Source: Orbaceae bacterium lpD04 (GTDB taxonomy: Bacteria; Pseudomonadota; Gammaproteobacteria; Enterobacterales; Orbaceae). Taken from it: a stretch of 64,000 bases of DNA. This document shows, in pieces, positions 1 through 9,373 of this stretch (position 1 is its first letter; each line of letters opens with the position of its first letter). The notes under the pieces are model-generated. The model saw nothing but the letters and a program-made list of their open reading frames with translations. It did no database searches and was not told the DNA's origin. Location of the stretch: contig CP133967.1 in the NCBI GenBank assembly GCA_036251935.1, positions 1,249,488 through 1,313,487 of the forward strand. The letters are read 5' to 3'. Made by a program: the position numbers and the translations under genes.

Positions 1-1
1 A

Positions 2-352
2 CCCCAACATTATTCATTTGCTTGGGTATATATGGGCGCTGCAATTATTTCGATGATATGTTGGCTTATATTTGGTAATGTACATATGCTGCCGACAACA
101 CCCATTCAATGGCTTATTATTATTTGGCTCGGTGTTGTTGCCTCAGGATTATGTTATTTTTTATGGAACTATGGTGCAACTAAGGTCGATTCAGGCACCT
201 TAGCAATAATGAATAATATGGTGATCCCTGTTGGAATTTTACTTAATGTAGTAATATGGCATCAACAAATTGAGTGGGGGCGCTTTATTATTGGCTCTGC
301 TATTATTATTTTGTCGCTTGTGATCCATCAAAAATGGTTAATGCGGTTTTAA
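2..352 (+). CDS. EamA/DMT-family transporter, C-terminal part (5' end outside window)
   Basis: The reading frame is open from the first bases of the window, so the start lies upstream and only about 116 C-terminal residues are seen. Four hydrophobic segments are visible. The Gly-rich helix following the Trp-Leu-Gly-Val motif and the Asp-Ser-Gly-Thr-Leu-Ala segment are typical of the second EamA repeat of drug/metabolite transporters of the inner membrane. Nothing here identifies the substrate. A methionine codon at 32 is internal to the conserved helix and is probably not the start. Confidence 0.7.
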   Translation, partial: PQHYSFAWVYMGAAIISMICWLIFGNVHMLPTTPIQWLIIIWLGVVASGLCYFLWNYGATKVDSGTLAIMNNMVIPVGILLNVVIWHQQIEWGRFIIGSAIIILSLVIHQKWLMRF

Positions 353-364
353 GTGTAAAAAAAA

Positions 365-384
365 GCCATCTAAAATTAGATGGC
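365..384. other. 9-bp perfect hairpin after the transporter gene
   Basis: GCCATCTAA (365-373) pairs with TTAGATGGC (376-384). An A-tract lies to its left (356-364) and no T-tract follows on the right. It therefore has the shape of an intrinsic terminator only on the minus strand, where no gene is seen to need it. It may still end or stabilise the transporter mRNA. Confidence 0.4.
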
Positions 385-516
385 GGATACTAAAATGAAA
401 AAAATATAATGCAGTGGCACATATTAAGACAGGCGAATGATCAAGAAGTTCCTAAAAAAATGATTTTTTTTAAAAATAATTTTAATTATATGATTTTATT
501 TAAGTAAACTATAATA

Positions 517-1641
517 ATGATATGTAACTATTATGACAGCAAAAAATGTTTATCCTGCCAATGGATAACAAAGCCTTATGGCGAGCAAATAAATGATAAG
601 CAAACTCAGTTATCTCATCAATTATTTCCCCATCATCCTAAAATTATTTTTGAGCCAGTAACAAGCTCAGAATCGGCTTTTCGCAATAAAGCGAAAATGG
701 CCGTGCTTGGTACGGTAGAAAAGCCAATCTTAGGTATTATGACTAACGGCGAGCCGATTGATTTATGTGATTGCCCTTTATACTCAACATTGATGTGTGA
801 TACGCTTTATAATGTTCGAGAGCTAATTAAAAAGTTAGCATTAGTTCCATATAATATAAGAAAGAAAAAAGGCGAAATTAAATTTGTTATTTTAACCCAA
901 GCAGATGATAAGTTTATGCTAAGATTGGTGTTACGTTCAGATAAAGATCATAATAAAATAGCGAATGCGATTGAATATATACAACAAACGATTCCACAAA
1001 TTACGGTTGTATCAATTAATATTCAACCGGATCACGCGGCTATCATTGAAGGCTCCCAAGAATTTATCTTAACAAAACAAAACCAGTTACCAATTACGTT
1101 AAATAATGTGCCGCTATTTATGTTAAAAGGTAGTTTTTTTCAGACTAATACTCACGTTGCAAGTCAACTATATGCAACCGCTCAAAAATGGTTGGAACCA
1201 TTTTCCATTAATATTATTTGGGATCTCTTTTGTGGCGTGGGTGGCTTTGGGCTCCATTGTGTTGATAAAAATAGAGAACTAGTTGGGATTGAAATTAATC
1301 CTGGGGCGATTAAATGCGCTGAACTATCGGCTAAGTTAATGGGCTATGATAAAATTCGTTTCCAGTCATTAGATGCTAATAAGTTTGCACTTTCTAAGCC
1401 GGAATCAAAGCCTGATGTTATTTTAGTTAATCCACCGCGTCGAGGGTTAGGTAACATGCTGGCTAATTATCTACAAAGCGTGTTACCAAAATATATTTTA
1501 TATTCTAGTTGTAATTTAGATAGCTTAGTGATTGATTTAACTTATTTAAATAACTATCAAATTGAAATGGTACAGTTGTTTGATATGTTTCCCCATACTG
1601 ATCATATGGAAGTGTTGGTGATGTTAAAGCGCATTGATTAA
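517..1641 (+). CDS. rlmC: 23S rRNA (uracil-747-C5)-methyltransferase RlmC
   Basis: This SAM-dependent enzyme methylates U747 of 23S rRNA. At 374 residues it matches the usual length of about 375. The iron-sulfur ligands expected of the RumA/RumB family are present at C3, C11 and C14, with C84 or C86 as the fourth. The SAM-binding DLFCGVGGFGLHC motif lies at about 236-248, NPPRRG at 305-310, and the catalytic cysteine in SSCN at 332. The N-terminus (C-N-Y-Y-D...CLSCQW) aligns with the E. coli protein as I know it. It is followed after 14 bp by the racemase gene and may share its transcript. There is no strong ribosome site before the ATG, but the first cysteine ligand at residue 3 fixes the start. 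Confidence 0.95.
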   Translation: MICNYYDSKKCLSCQWITKPYGEQINDKQTQLSHQLFPHHPKIIFEPVTSSESAFRNKAKMAVLGTVEKPILGIMTNGEPIDLCDCPLYSTLMCDTLYNVRELIKKLALVPYNIRKKKGEIKFVILTQADDKFMLRLVLRSDKDHNKIANAIEYIQQTIPQITVVSINIQPDHAAIIEGSQEFILTKQNQLPITLNNVPLFMLKGSFFQTNTHVASQLYATAQKWLEPFSINIIWDLFCGVGGFGLHCVDKNRELVGIEINPGAIKCAELSAKLMGYDKIRFQSLDANKFALSKPESKPDVILVNPPRRGLGNMLANYLQSVLPKYILYSSCNLDSLVIDLTYLNNYQIEMVQLFDMFPHTDHMEVLVMLKRID

Positions 1642-1655
1642 AAGAGATAAATAAT

Positions 1656-2366
1656 ATGCAAACAATTGGATTAATTGGCGGTATGAGCTGGGAAAGTTCG
1701 GTTACCTATTATCAGGTTATTAATCAGATTATTAAGCAAGAACTAGGCGGATTACATTCGGCAAAATGCATCTTATATAGTGTCGATTTTCACCAAATAG
1801 AACAATGCCAAGCAAGTGGTGATTGGGACAAAAGTGCAGAAATTTTATCTGATGCGGCATTAAAGCTACAAAATGCTGGAGCTGATTTTATTGTTATTTG
1901 CACAAATACAATGCATAAAGTTGCAACTAATATTCAAGCCAATATTACGATCCCAATTATACATATTGCCAAAGCGACAACGTTAGCGTTGAAAAATAAA
2001 CAGCTTAATAAGATTGCGCTGTTAGGTACTAAGTATACCATGGAGCAAGATTTCTATAAAAAAATCATTATCGATAATGGTATCGATGTCATTATTCCTG
2101 AAAAAGACGAGAGAGAGATTATCAATAATATCATCTTTGATGAATTATGTTTGGGGTCAATTAACCTTAAATCAAAGAATATTTTATTAAATATGATTGA
2201 TAAACTGGCTTTTGCAGGGGCACAAGGTATTATTTTAGGTTGTACAGAAATCGGTTTACTTATTGATCAAAGTGATACGCAATTTCCATTATTTGATACT
2301 ACGCTTATTCATGCAAGTTACGCAGCTTATTATGCGCTTGGGATCGAATCATATAAAAAATTATAG
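1656..2366 (+). CDS. ygeA: Broad-specificity amino-acid racemase, Asp/Glu racemase family
   Basis: PLP-independent racemases of this family use two cysteines, one on each face of the substrate. Both are visible: C82 in the CTNTMHK motif and C196 in the GCTEIGLL motif. The N-terminal IGLIGGMSWESS is characteristic. At 236 residues it is close to E. coli YgeA (about 230), to which the whole sequence corresponds, and the symbol rests on that resemblance. Cytoplasmic; it probably converts L- to D-amino acids for wall remodelling, but the substrate cannot be read from sequence. It lies 14 bp after rlmC, with a GAG-type ribosome site, suggesting co-transcription. Confidence 0.85.
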   Translation: MQTIGLIGGMSWESSVTYYQVINQIIKQELGGLHSAKCILYSVDFHQIEQCQASGDWDKSAEILSDAALKLQNAGADFIVICTNTMHKVATNIQANITIPIIHIAKATTLALKNKQLNKIALLGTKYTMEQDFYKKIIIDNGIDVIIPEKDEREIINNIIFDELCLGSINLKSKNILLNMIDKLAFAGAQGIILGCTEIGLLIDQSDTQFPLFDTTLIHASYAAYYALGIESYKKL

Positions 2367-2442
2367 TATAAGGTGTGGTAACAAGCATATAAGTTTATGG
2401 TATGATGGCCAAAGTTAGTTGCATAGTATTATGGAGGTTATT

Positions 2443-4002
2443 TTGATTCCTGATGTATCAAAAGCATTACTTTGGCTTGAAAAACATTACACAATTTTAG
2501 AAGGTATACAGCGAGGGCTTGAACGGGAAACACTACGAATATTGCCTGATGGTACACTATCTAAAACGCCATTTCCAACTGAGATTGGCCGCGCATTAAC
2601 ACATCCATGGATCACAACCGACTTTGCTGAATCAATGCTTGAGTTTATTACACCTGTTAATACCAATATTGATTATATGTTAACATTTCTTCGTGACTTA
2701 CATCGTTATGCTAATGTCAATATCAACAATGAGCTAATGTGGCCATTAAGTATGCCTTGTTTTGTTGCTAAGGAAGCGGATATTATTTTGGCTCAATATG
2801 GTTCATCAAATGAAGGGTTATTTAAAACTCTTTACCGTGAAGGGCTTAAAAATCGTTACGGTGCTATGATGCAAACGATTTCAGGTGTGCATTATAATTT
2901 TTCGTTGCCAATGGCATTTTGGCAAGCAAGAGATGGTATTAAAAACGCCGAAGAAGGTGCAGATATTATTTCTGAAGGCTATCTTAGAATTACCCGTAAT
3001 TACTATCGTTTTGGTTGGGTTATTCCATATCTATTTGGTGCATCACCATCTGTTTGTGGTTCATTTATTAAAGATCCAGAAAAGCTTAAAGAATTTAATA
3101 AACAAACTAATGGGAGTTGCTACTTACCCTATGCAACGTCATTACGTTTAAGTGATATTGGTTATACCAATAATGCGCAAAAACAGTTAGGAATTACCTT
3201 TAACAAGTTAGATACTTATGTTGAGGGAATAAGAAAGGCGACTCACACCAAATCTACTGAATTTAGTCAACTTGGTATCAAAGTTGATGGTAAATATCGT
3301 CAAATAAATGATAATATCTTACAAATTGAAAATGAATTTTATGCGCCAATTAGACCAAAACGGGTGCCCAAAAAAGATGAAACGCCATCAGCAGCATTGT
3401 TGCGTGGGGGGATCGAATATATTGAAGTGAGATCACTTGATATTAATCCATTCTCGCCAATTGGTATTACGGAAGAACAAATTCGCTTCGTCGATCTATT
3501 TTTGATTTGGTGTGCGCTTGCTCCAGCCCCTGAAATGAGTAGTGAAGAGCTACAATGCAGTAAGGTTAATTGGAATCGTGTTATTATGGAAGGGCGAAAA
3601 CCAGGCCAAATAATTAGTATGGGCTGTGAAAGTTACCAGCAGCCTTTAGCCAAAGTTGGTCATGATTTATTTAGCGACTTACTTAGAGTCGCTGATGTGC
3701 TTGATCACAATGATCCTCAGAAACGTTATCGTAAAGTGTGTGAACGATTAGATACAATGTTTGATAATCCAGAGTTAACACTTTCAGCTAGAACTTTACA
3801 AGCCATTAGCGATATGGGAACATCAACATTTGGCCTTGCACTTGCCAAACAATACAAGCAGCAGCTTAATGCTGAGCCTTTACAAGTACTAACGGAAAGT
3901 GATTTTGCTTATCAAAAAAATCAATCGATAGCCAAACAGCAACTTAAAGAGCAAAATCAAACGGTCACATTTGATGAATATATAAAGCAGATGGAACAGT
4001 AA
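2443..4002 (+). CDS. gshA: Glutamate-cysteine ligase, TTG start
   Basis: This is the first, ATP-dependent step of glutathione synthesis, joining L-glutamate and L-cysteine. The 519 residues cover the whole proteobacterial type (E. coli 518). Conserved blocks include [10 protein letters not shown] near the N-terminus, [34 protein letters not shown] and [21 protein letters not shown] chose the TTG at 2443 over in-frame starts at 2419 and ATG 2431. The protein then begins M-I-P-D-V-S, like the E. coli enzyme that also uses TTG. GGAGG at 2433-2437 stands 5 bases before it and would overlap the ATG codon. The weak start may limit glutathione synthesis. A TATGAT hexamer at 2401-2406 could be a promoter -10. 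Confidence 0.95.
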   Translation: MIPDVSKALLWLEKHYTILEGIQRGLERETLRILPDGTLSKTPFPTEIGRALTHPWITTDFAESMLEFITPVNTNIDYMLTFLRDLHRYANVNINNELMWPLSMPCFVAKEADIILAQYGSSNEGLFKTLYREGLKNRYGAMMQTISGVHYNFSLPMAFWQARDGIKNAEEGADIISEGYLRITRNYYRFGWVIPYLFGASPSVCGSFIKDPEKLKEFNKQTNGSCYLPYATSLRLSDIGYTNNAQKQLGITFNKLDTYVEGIRKATHTKSTEFSQLGIKVDGKYRQINDNILQIENEFYAPIRPKRVPKKDETPSAALLRGGIEYIEVRSLDINPFSPIGITEEQIRFVDLFLIWCALAPAPEMSSEELQCSKVNWNRVIMEGRKPGQIISMGCESYQQPLAKVGHDLFSDLLRVADVLDHNDPQKRYRKVCERLDTMFDNPELTLSARTLQAISDMGTSTFGLALAKQYKQQLNAEPLQVLTESDFAYQKNQSIAKQQLKEQNQTVTFDEYIKQMEQ

Positions 4003-4027
4003 AAACTTACAACTGATAAGGGACAAT

Positions 4028-4819
4028 ATGAATAAGCTCGTCGGTTTTTTATCTGATCATGATTACGTTATGCGCTATCATGAAGATGAACGTGTCGAGC
4101 TTGTTCATTCTGACCAACATATTTTAAATAGTCAGCCATTAATTTCTGATAATACATTTAATATTTTAGTTTGGAACATTTTTAAACAAAAACGGCTAGA
4201 TTGCTTAAACGTTCTTAGCAAGTATATTGACCAAACAGCATTACTTTTATTACAAGAAGCACAAACAACACCTAAGTTACTGAGTTTAATTCGTCAATAT
4301 AAAAAAGTAGCAGAGCACGTTCCCGCTTATTCCATTAATGATATTTATGCAGGTGTAATGACGATAGCTGATACTATTTCGATTAACAGCGTATCATTTA
4401 AAGAAAAAGAGCCACTAATTCGAATACCTAAATCTGCATTAGTGACGCAATATAGGTTACCCAATACGCAAGATACATTATTGGTTGCAAATATTCATGC
4501 GGTAAATTTTAGTTTTGGCGTTAAAATTTATCGTCAGCAAATAAAAATGTTATTAAATCGTTTAAATACACATCAAGGACCGGTTATTTTAGCCGGTGAT
4601 TTTAATGCTTGGAGTCGTAAACGGTTGCACCTATTATATAGTTTAATTCGTAATATCAATCTAAAACCAGTTAATTTTTCAGCGGATATTCGTAAAACAT
4701 TTATGGGGAAACCGCTTGATTTTGTATTTTATCGAGGTTTAAAAGTTGAACAAGCTGAAATCATTCACACCACCGCGTCAGATCATAATCCATTGCTTGT
4801 TCGCTTTATTCTTAATTAA
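4028..4819 (+). CDS. yafD: Endonuclease/exonuclease/phosphatase-family protein YafD
   Basis: The protein has the metal-dependent EEP fold shared by exonuclease III, DNase I and inositol phosphatases. Expected active-site elements are visible: E77 in LLLQEAQTT, H157 in NIHAVNF, D191 and N193 in AGDFNAWS, and D252-H253 in the C-terminal SDHNPLLV. At 263 residues it aligns along its length with E. coli YafD as I know it. The cellular substrate of YafD is not established. It follows gshA by 25 bp with an AAGGGA ribosome site, so it may be in the gshA transcript. No signal peptide is seen. Confidence 0.85.
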   Translation: MNKLVGFLSDHDYVMRYHEDERVELVHSDQHILNSQPLISDNTFNILVWNIFKQKRLDCLNVLSKYIDQTALLLLQEAQTTPKLLSLIRQYKKVAEHVPAYSINDIYAGVMTIADTISINSVSFKEKEPLIRIPKSALVTQYRLPNTQDTLLVANIHAVNFSFGVKIYRQQIKMLLNRLNTHQGPVILAGDFNAWSRKRLHLLYSLIRNINLKPVNFSADIRKTFMGKPLDFVFYRGLKVEQAEIIHTTASDHNPLLVRFILN

Positions 4820-4853
4820 ATAAAATATCTTATTTTTACACTATAATATGCTG

Positions 4854-4874
4854 TTACAACAAAAAAATAACGAA
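4854..4874. repeat. Intergenic 21-nt motif, copy 1
   Basis: The 21 bases are identical, in this orientation, to 50464-50484 and to the reverse complement of 59438-59458. Here the motif lies between the convergent 3' ends of yafD and mltD. A CACTATAAT sequence precedes it at about 4839-4847, as it does in copy 3. Confidence 0.75.
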
Positions 4875-4887
4875 AACCAGTGGGAAA

Positions 4888-6138
4888 TTATAAACTTCCA
4901 TTTTTAATGTTAATGGTCAGTTTGTCACCAGGTTTTAATTTATTTAAGTTATTAATTTTGTTCCATTTAGCTAATTCAGTTACTTTTACTTTATGATTTT
5001 TCGCAATGTTATAAAGGTTATCTCCTGATTTTACCCGATAAATAATTTGGCTATAACGTTTATGTTCTTGTTCATAATAACTGATATCATTATCAGTTAT
5101 TTCAACGTATTTTTTATTAGTAAATTTAGGGTCTAAATATGTATATTTGGGATCAATGGTAATGGGATCTGAAAGTAGTAAATCAACCACTTCTGATGTG
5201 ACTAGATTTGATTCTTGCAGCTTGCTATAAAGTTTTTTAGCATAGGAGGCTGGAATAAATAAATGATAAGGGCCTTTTACAACTTTCTTTAAGTAGCCCG
5301 CGTTAAATTCAAGTAATTCATCTAATGAAATTCCTGAATAATCAGCAATTTTATCTAGGCTGATTTGCTTAGATAAATCAAGCCTTACTAAAGAGTTTGC
5401 ATAAGTACATGCTGGCAATGAAACATTATACTGTTCATTATTTCTAATAATATCGGTTATCGCTAAAAACTTAGGTACATATTGCATGGTTTCTTTCGAT
5501 AGATTTAATGCCCAAAAATTAGTCGGTAATCCCTTTGATTTATTCCATTCAATAGCCTTACGCACTCGACCTTCACCTGCATTATAAGCGGCTAGTGTAA
5601 GTAGCCAATCACCTTCAAAGCGCTGATTTAAGTATTGTAATAAATTTATTGCAGCATCGGTTGATTCGATAAAATCGCGCCTTGGGTCATACCAACTATT
5701 TTGGGTTAATCCATATGCTTTTGCTGTAATAGGAACAATTTGCCATAAACCCGCGGCTTTTGCATAAGAGGTTGCTAGTGGATTATATGCGCTTTCAATT
5801 AGTGGAATAAGTGCCAGCTCAACAGGCATATTTCGTTCATTTAGTTGATTGACGATATAATAAATATAAGGCTCTGATCGTTGTATATTGGCATCAAATG
5901 ACGTTTTACTTTTTATGATTTTTTCTTTTTCACTCATAATCCGTTTATTATCAGGAATATCAATTTTTAATTCACTTTGAATAAACGACCAAGGATCTTG
6001 AGTGATTGAGCTATAATCAGTTTGGGGCAAAGAGGCGCTACTTTGTGTCGGTTTTGTTATCGCCTTCGGTGACTGTGTGTTTTGACAACCATTAATTAAT
6101 AAGGCTAAAAGTAGACTGGTAATAATACGTAATTTCAT
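4888..6138 (-). CDS. mltD: Membrane-bound lytic murein transglycosylase D, LysM lipoprotein
   Basis: This outer-membrane lipoprotein cleaves peptidoglycan glycan strands to 1,6-anhydro-muropeptides. From the ATG at 6138 it starts with a lipoprotein signal ending L-I-N-G-C. An upstream in-frame ATG at 6162 would add eight residues, and the ribosome site decides neither. The SLT catalytic glutamate is in IPLIESAYNP, followed by AAGLWQI, YDPRRD and AAYNAGEGRV. One clear C-terminal LysM module (YRVKSGDNLYNIA...LKPGDKL) is present, where E. coli MltD has two. The region before it (SGISLDELLEFN) may be a degenerate LysM. It lies about 40 bp after gloB, the usual enterobacterial neighbour, and is probably co-transcribed with it. 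No terminator is evident. Confidence 0.93.
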   Translation of the reverse strand: MKLRIITSLLLALLINGCQNTQSPKAITKPTQSSASLPQTDYSSITQDPWSFIQSELKIDIPDNKRIMSEKEKIIKSKTSFDANIQRSEPYIYYIVNQLNERNMPVELALIPLIESAYNPLATSYAKAAGLWQIVPITAKAYGLTQNSWYDPRRDFIESTDAAINLLQYLNQRFEGDWLLTLAAYNAGEGRVRKAIEWNKSKGLPTNFWALNLSKETMQYVPKFLAITDIIRNNEQYNVSLPACTYANSLVRLDLSKQISLDKIADYSGISLDELLEFNAGYLKKVVKGPYHLFIPASYAKKLYSKLQESNLVTSEVVDLLLSDPITIDPKYTYLDPKFTNKKYVEITDNDISYYEQEHKRYSQIIYRVKSGDNLYNIAKNHKVKVTELAKWNKINNLNKLKPGDKLTINIKNGSL

Positions 6139-6177
6139 TATACAACAACTTGATTTAATCATTACCGTGCATTATAC

Positions 6178-6915
6178 CTAAAAACTATCCTTCTGTGTTC
6201 TAAAAAATTCAAATAATTTCAAATCATTATTTATAGCAAATTCTTTTTGTAATTCTAATTCATCACAACGTAAGAATAAATTGATCTGCTTTTCAATAGC
6301 AATTGTAGTCGGTAATGTTATTGTTTTATTAGCGATTTGTTGATAATAATGACTAATATTGCGATCACAAGGTACTACATGTGTGGCAAATTTTAAATTA
6401 CTTAATGTATATTCATGAGCAGGGCATACAATAGTGTTATCAGGCAGTGCCTTGAGTTTATTTAGTGAATTAAACATTTGTTGGTAAGTACCTTCAAAAA
6501 TACGTCCACATCCGGCTGAAAATAGCGTATCACCACAAAATAGATAAGGTTTATTATAATAAGCAACGTGGCCGAGTGTATGACCAGGAACCAAAATAAT
6601 ATCAAAAGTAAAATCAGCAATAGTTATTGCCAGCTGAGTTGAAATATTCGTTATGGGTAAGTCTATTTCATCGGGGCCAAATATGGGTAAGTTTCCATAG
6701 TAATTTTGTAAATTTAAAGCCCCAGCAACGTGATCACTATGATGATGAGTAAGTAAGATGGCGATCGGGGATAATTGATGCTCTGCCATATAATTTATTA
6801 CCGGTAAACTATCACCGGGATCAACTATTACGCATTGTTTATGCGAGTTCTCAAGTAACCAAATATAGTTATCTTTTAATGCTGGGATAATATGTAATTG
6901 CTTGTTAGTTGTCAT
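6178..6915 (-). CDS. gloB: Hydroxyacylglutathione hydrolase (glyoxalase II)
   Basis: It hydrolyses S-lactoylglutathione to lactate and glutathione, completing methylglyoxal detoxification. The metallo-beta-lactamase fold is shown by the dinuclear metal motif THHHSDH (residues 56-62), PGHTLGH, CGDTLFS and the C-terminal AHEYTLSN. I place the start at 6915, giving 245 residues, because GAGG stands 6 bases before that ATG and the protein then begins close to the family's I-P-A-x-x-D-N-Y-I-W. The frame is open upstream to 6954. It sits next to rnhA and mltD, and gshA, which makes its cofactor, lies 2 kb away. Confidence 0.95.
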   Translation of the reverse strand: MTTNKQLHIIPALKDNYIWLLENSHKQCVIVDPGDSLPVINYMAEHQLSPIAILLTHHHSDHVAGALNLQNYYGNLPIFGPDEIDLPITNISTQLAITIADFTFDIILVPGHTLGHVAYYNKPYLFCGDTLFSAGCGRIFEGTYQQMFNSLNKLKALPDNTIVCPAHEYTLSNLKFATHVVPCDRNISHYYQQIANKTITLPTTIAIEKQINLFLRCDELELQKEFAINNDLKLFEFFRTQKDSF

Positions 6916-6962
6916 ATAAACCTCATTACTTGATAGAATATTTTGATTAATCATCTTACTCG

Positions 6963-7430
6963 TTAAGATTCAGGCGTAAATCCTTTGTCATCAAGTGTTG
7001 GATTATTTGCAGATTCTTTGGCTAGGATATCACATCGTTCATTTTCAATATGCCCTGCGTGACCTTTGACCCAAACCCAATCAATATCATGTTTAATAAC
7101 CACATTATCTAATCTTGTCCACAAATCAGCATTTTTAACTGGCTTTTTATTCGCTGTTTTCCAACCATTTTTTTTCCAGTTATGGATCCATGATAAAATA
7201 CCATTACGTAAATATTGGCTGTCAGAATAAAGTGTAATATCACATTTTTGTTTTAATGCCTCAAGTGCAACTATTGCGGCGAGGAGTTCCATGCGATTAT
7301 TAGTCGTTAAAAAATAACCTTGAACGAGAATACGCTCTGTTTGCTTATATTTTAGTATTGCTGCATAGCCGCCAGGGCCAGGATTACCAAGGCAAGATCC
7401 ATCGGTATAGATATCAATTTTTTTTAACAT
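6963..7430 (-). CDS. rnhA: Ribonuclease HI
   Basis: It degrades the RNA strand of RNA-DNA hybrids. At 155 residues it equals the E. coli enzyme, and the four catalytic acids fall at the canonical numbers: D10 ([13 protein letters not shown]), E48 (NNRMELLA), D70 (SDSQY) and D134 (ERCD). The basic handle region ([18 protein letters not shown]) is complete. It is divergent from dnaQ with 83 bp between the two starts, the arrangement known from enterobacteria, where the promoters overlap. The start has little ribosome-binding sequence, but the catalytic numbering supports it. Confidence 0.97.
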   Translation of the reverse strand: MLKKIDIYTDGSCLGNPGPGGYAAILKYKQTERILVQGYFLTTNNRMELLAAIVALEALKQKCDITLYSDSQYLRNGILSWIHNWKKNGWKTANKKPVKNADLWTRLDNVVIKHDIDWVWVKGHAGHIENERCDILAKESANNPTLDDKGFTPES

Positions 7431-7513
7431 AGCAAAACAGTTTTTGAAATTTGAGAATAAACGGTAAACTATACTACAGAATTAATCCTTAATTAAAAAC
7501 AATTAAATCGACA

Positions 7514-8263
7514 ATGAACAGTAAAAATATTATTACCCCAAACAGACAAATCGTGCTTGATACTGAAACAACCGGTATGAATCAAGATGGTAAAAACCAC
7601 TATGAAGGTCATAAGATTATCGAAATTGGTGCCGTTGAAATCATTAATCGTCGATTAACCGGCAATCATTTTCATGTCTATATTAATCCTCTGCGCTTAG
7701 TTGATGTAGAGGCATTTAATGTTCATGGTATTAGCGATGCATTTTTACAAGATAAACCTGTTTTCAAAGATGTTGCTAAGGAATTTATTCAGTTTATTGA
7801 TGGTGCAGAATTAATTATTCATAATGCATCTTTTGATGTTGGATTTATGGATTATGAATTTAGATTAGCTAATGTTGATTTTATCACAGCTTCACATTGC
7901 ATGATAACTGATACATTAGCGATGGCTCGCAGAATATTTCCTGGTAAACGTAACAACTTAGATGTACTTTGTGAACGCTACCAAATTGATAATTCACATC
8001 GAACATTGCATGGTGCGTTACTTGATGCCGAGATTTTAGCTGAAGTTTATTTAGCTATGACTGGTGGGCAAACTTCATTAACGTTTAATCAAGAAGATAA
8101 TGGGCAAATGAACTCATCATCTACGCTATCAATGCAGCATAAAATAATGAGAGAGCAATTTAACTTAAAGGTTATTAAGGCTACAGATAATGAACTTGCT
8201 GAGCATAATAAGTCGCTTGATAAAATCGATAAAAAAAGTGATGGTGCTATATGGCGTAAATAG
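7514..8263 (+). CDS. dnaQ: DNA polymerase III epsilon subunit (3'-5' proofreading exonuclease)
   Basis: This is the proofreading subunit of the replicative polymerase core, a DEDDh exonuclease. Exo I is at D16/E18 (LDTETTGM), Exo II at N104/D108 (HNASFDVGFMD), and Exo III contains H166 and D171 (HGALLDAEILA). These correspond to E. coli D12, E14, D103, H162 and D167. The C-terminal 60 residues, which bind the alpha subunit, are poorly conserved and Lys/Asp-rich here. The total of 249 residues is normal. It is divergent from rnhA; a TATACT at 7470-7475 could be a -10 element. No clear Shine-Dalgarno sequence precedes the ATG. Confidence 0.95.
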   Translation: MNSKNIITPNRQIVLDTETTGMNQDGKNHYEGHKIIEIGAVEIINRRLTGNHFHVYINPLRLVDVEAFNVHGISDAFLQDKPVFKDVAKEFIQFIDGAELIIHNASFDVGFMDYEFRLANVDFITASHCMITDTLAMARRIFPGKRNNLDVLCERYQIDNSHRTLHGALLDAEILAEVYLAMTGGQTSLTFNQEDNGQMNSSSTLSMQHKIMREQFNLKVIKATDNELAEHNKSLDKIDKKSDGAIWRK

Positions 8264-8324
8264 TCATTATTTTAATCTTAATGATGAATTTATGTGCAGT
8301 TGATATGGATGTGAAAAAATTTTA

Positions 8325-8353
8325 TTGACGGCCTTACAATAAATCTTTAATAT
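8325..8353 (+). promoter_or_regulatory. Promoter of tRNA-Asp
   Basis: TTGACG (8325-8330) and TAATAT (8348-8353) are separated by exactly 17 bp and lie about 50 bp before the tRNA. This fits a strong sigma-70 promoter. Confidence 0.75.
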
Positions 8354-8403
8354 TTCGCCTACTTTGTCTCGATGCTTATCGTTATAAAGTGAAACTAAAA
8401 CGC

Positions 8404-8480
8404 GGAGCGGTAGTTCAGTTGGTTAGAATACCTGCCTGTCACGCAGGGGGTCGCGGGTTCGAGCCCCGTCCGTTCCGCCA
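8404..8480 (+). tRNA. tRNA-Asp (anticodon GTC)
   Basis: The 77-nt cloverleaf has acceptor stem GGAGCGG/CCGTTCC, D-loop AGTTGGTTAGA, anticodon GTC at 8438-8440 and T-arm GGGTTCGAGCC. The CCA end is encoded (8478-8480). The sequence is nearly that of enterobacterial tRNA-Asp. It is a single gene with its own promoter and terminator. Confidence 0.97.
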
Positions 8481-8503
8481 ATTTTAGTAAATTTCAATAA
8501 ATT

Positions 8504-8530
8504 AAAGGTGCTTCTGATAGCGCTTTTTTT
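8504..8530 (+). terminator. Terminator of tRNA-Asp
   Basis: An AAAGGTGCT / AGCGC-TTT stem with one G-T pair and a 6-nt loop runs into seven T residues. Confidence 0.7.
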
Positions 8531-9373
8531 ATTTGTCTTGCCTACTAAATTTTAGCTGCACTATTAACTCTTCAATAAAATCTTCTTAAATGCTTGATAA
8601 CAAATACCGTGCTAATATTTTGAAAGCTAAAATAATAATTCAGTTTTTTGATAGTCACTAAACTAATTAGATGGTTAAGATATTCACTATTTAATTAGTT
8701 ATCAATGTGATAGCTACCTCTATTCTTAACATAAAATAGCCAACTTTATTCTTCACTTTTTTATTTATTGATGTGTTATTGTTAGAACAGGCCATAACCT
8801 GATTTAGCTGAGATTGCGGTTTTGAACTAAGAAAATTGAGTAAAAAAAACGAGCTAGTTTAATAGCTCGCAAAAATTTTGATGAAAAAGAATAGCACTCA
8901 CTTGATTCTTTTTTTATTATCATTTATTTTTGTTTATTTGTCAATCAAATACTTTTAAAAAAGCGATTTATATTTGTAAAAAAATGCAACGCAACTTAAA
9001 AAAAATTATAGCAAGCATTATTGGCGTTTTTTAAGTTAATCTTAAAATTCCTTATCATTATTAGGTTTACGCTTAAATTAATACCAAAAATGGTAGGTGT
9101 TGAATAATTGACTAACGTTAACATATTAAAAATTAATACGATGACCAATTCTGAAAAAAAATGTTTTTTAAGTGTTTTTCACTGTTTTTAATTTTTCATT
9201 AGGTTAATTCGGTGTTATTTGTTGTGTTATTGCTTGGTATTGTTTCTTATTACAATTTCAAATAACCCTTGAAAATATATGGTTATACTTTTAAAGTATC
9301 ATGCAAGTTATATGTCATTACATAATGATTTTAATCAATATATCCCTATTATTTTACTAGAAAGGAGATGTGC
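8531..9373. other. Long non-coding stretch before the catalase gene
   Basis: I see no convincing gene in these 843 bases. They are very AT-rich. One strong hairpin lies at 8850-8869, described separately. The last 150 bases presumably carry the catalase promoter. I could not make out a convincing OxyR-type spaced ATAG/CTAT array. Confidence 0.5.
8842..8869 (-). terminator. Minus-strand intrinsic terminator without a visible gene
   Basis: CGAGCTA (8850-8856) and TAGCTCG (8863-8869) form a 7-bp stem with a 6-nt loop. The A-tract at 8842-8849 gives an eight-T tail on the minus strand. No minus-strand ORF lies upstream, so it may end a small RNA starting somewhere before about 9300. Confidence 0.55.

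Noticed and set aside
9200-9360. OxyR operator before the catalase gene
   Set aside because: No spaced ATAG/CTAT series of the expected period could be made out. Other regulation is possible.
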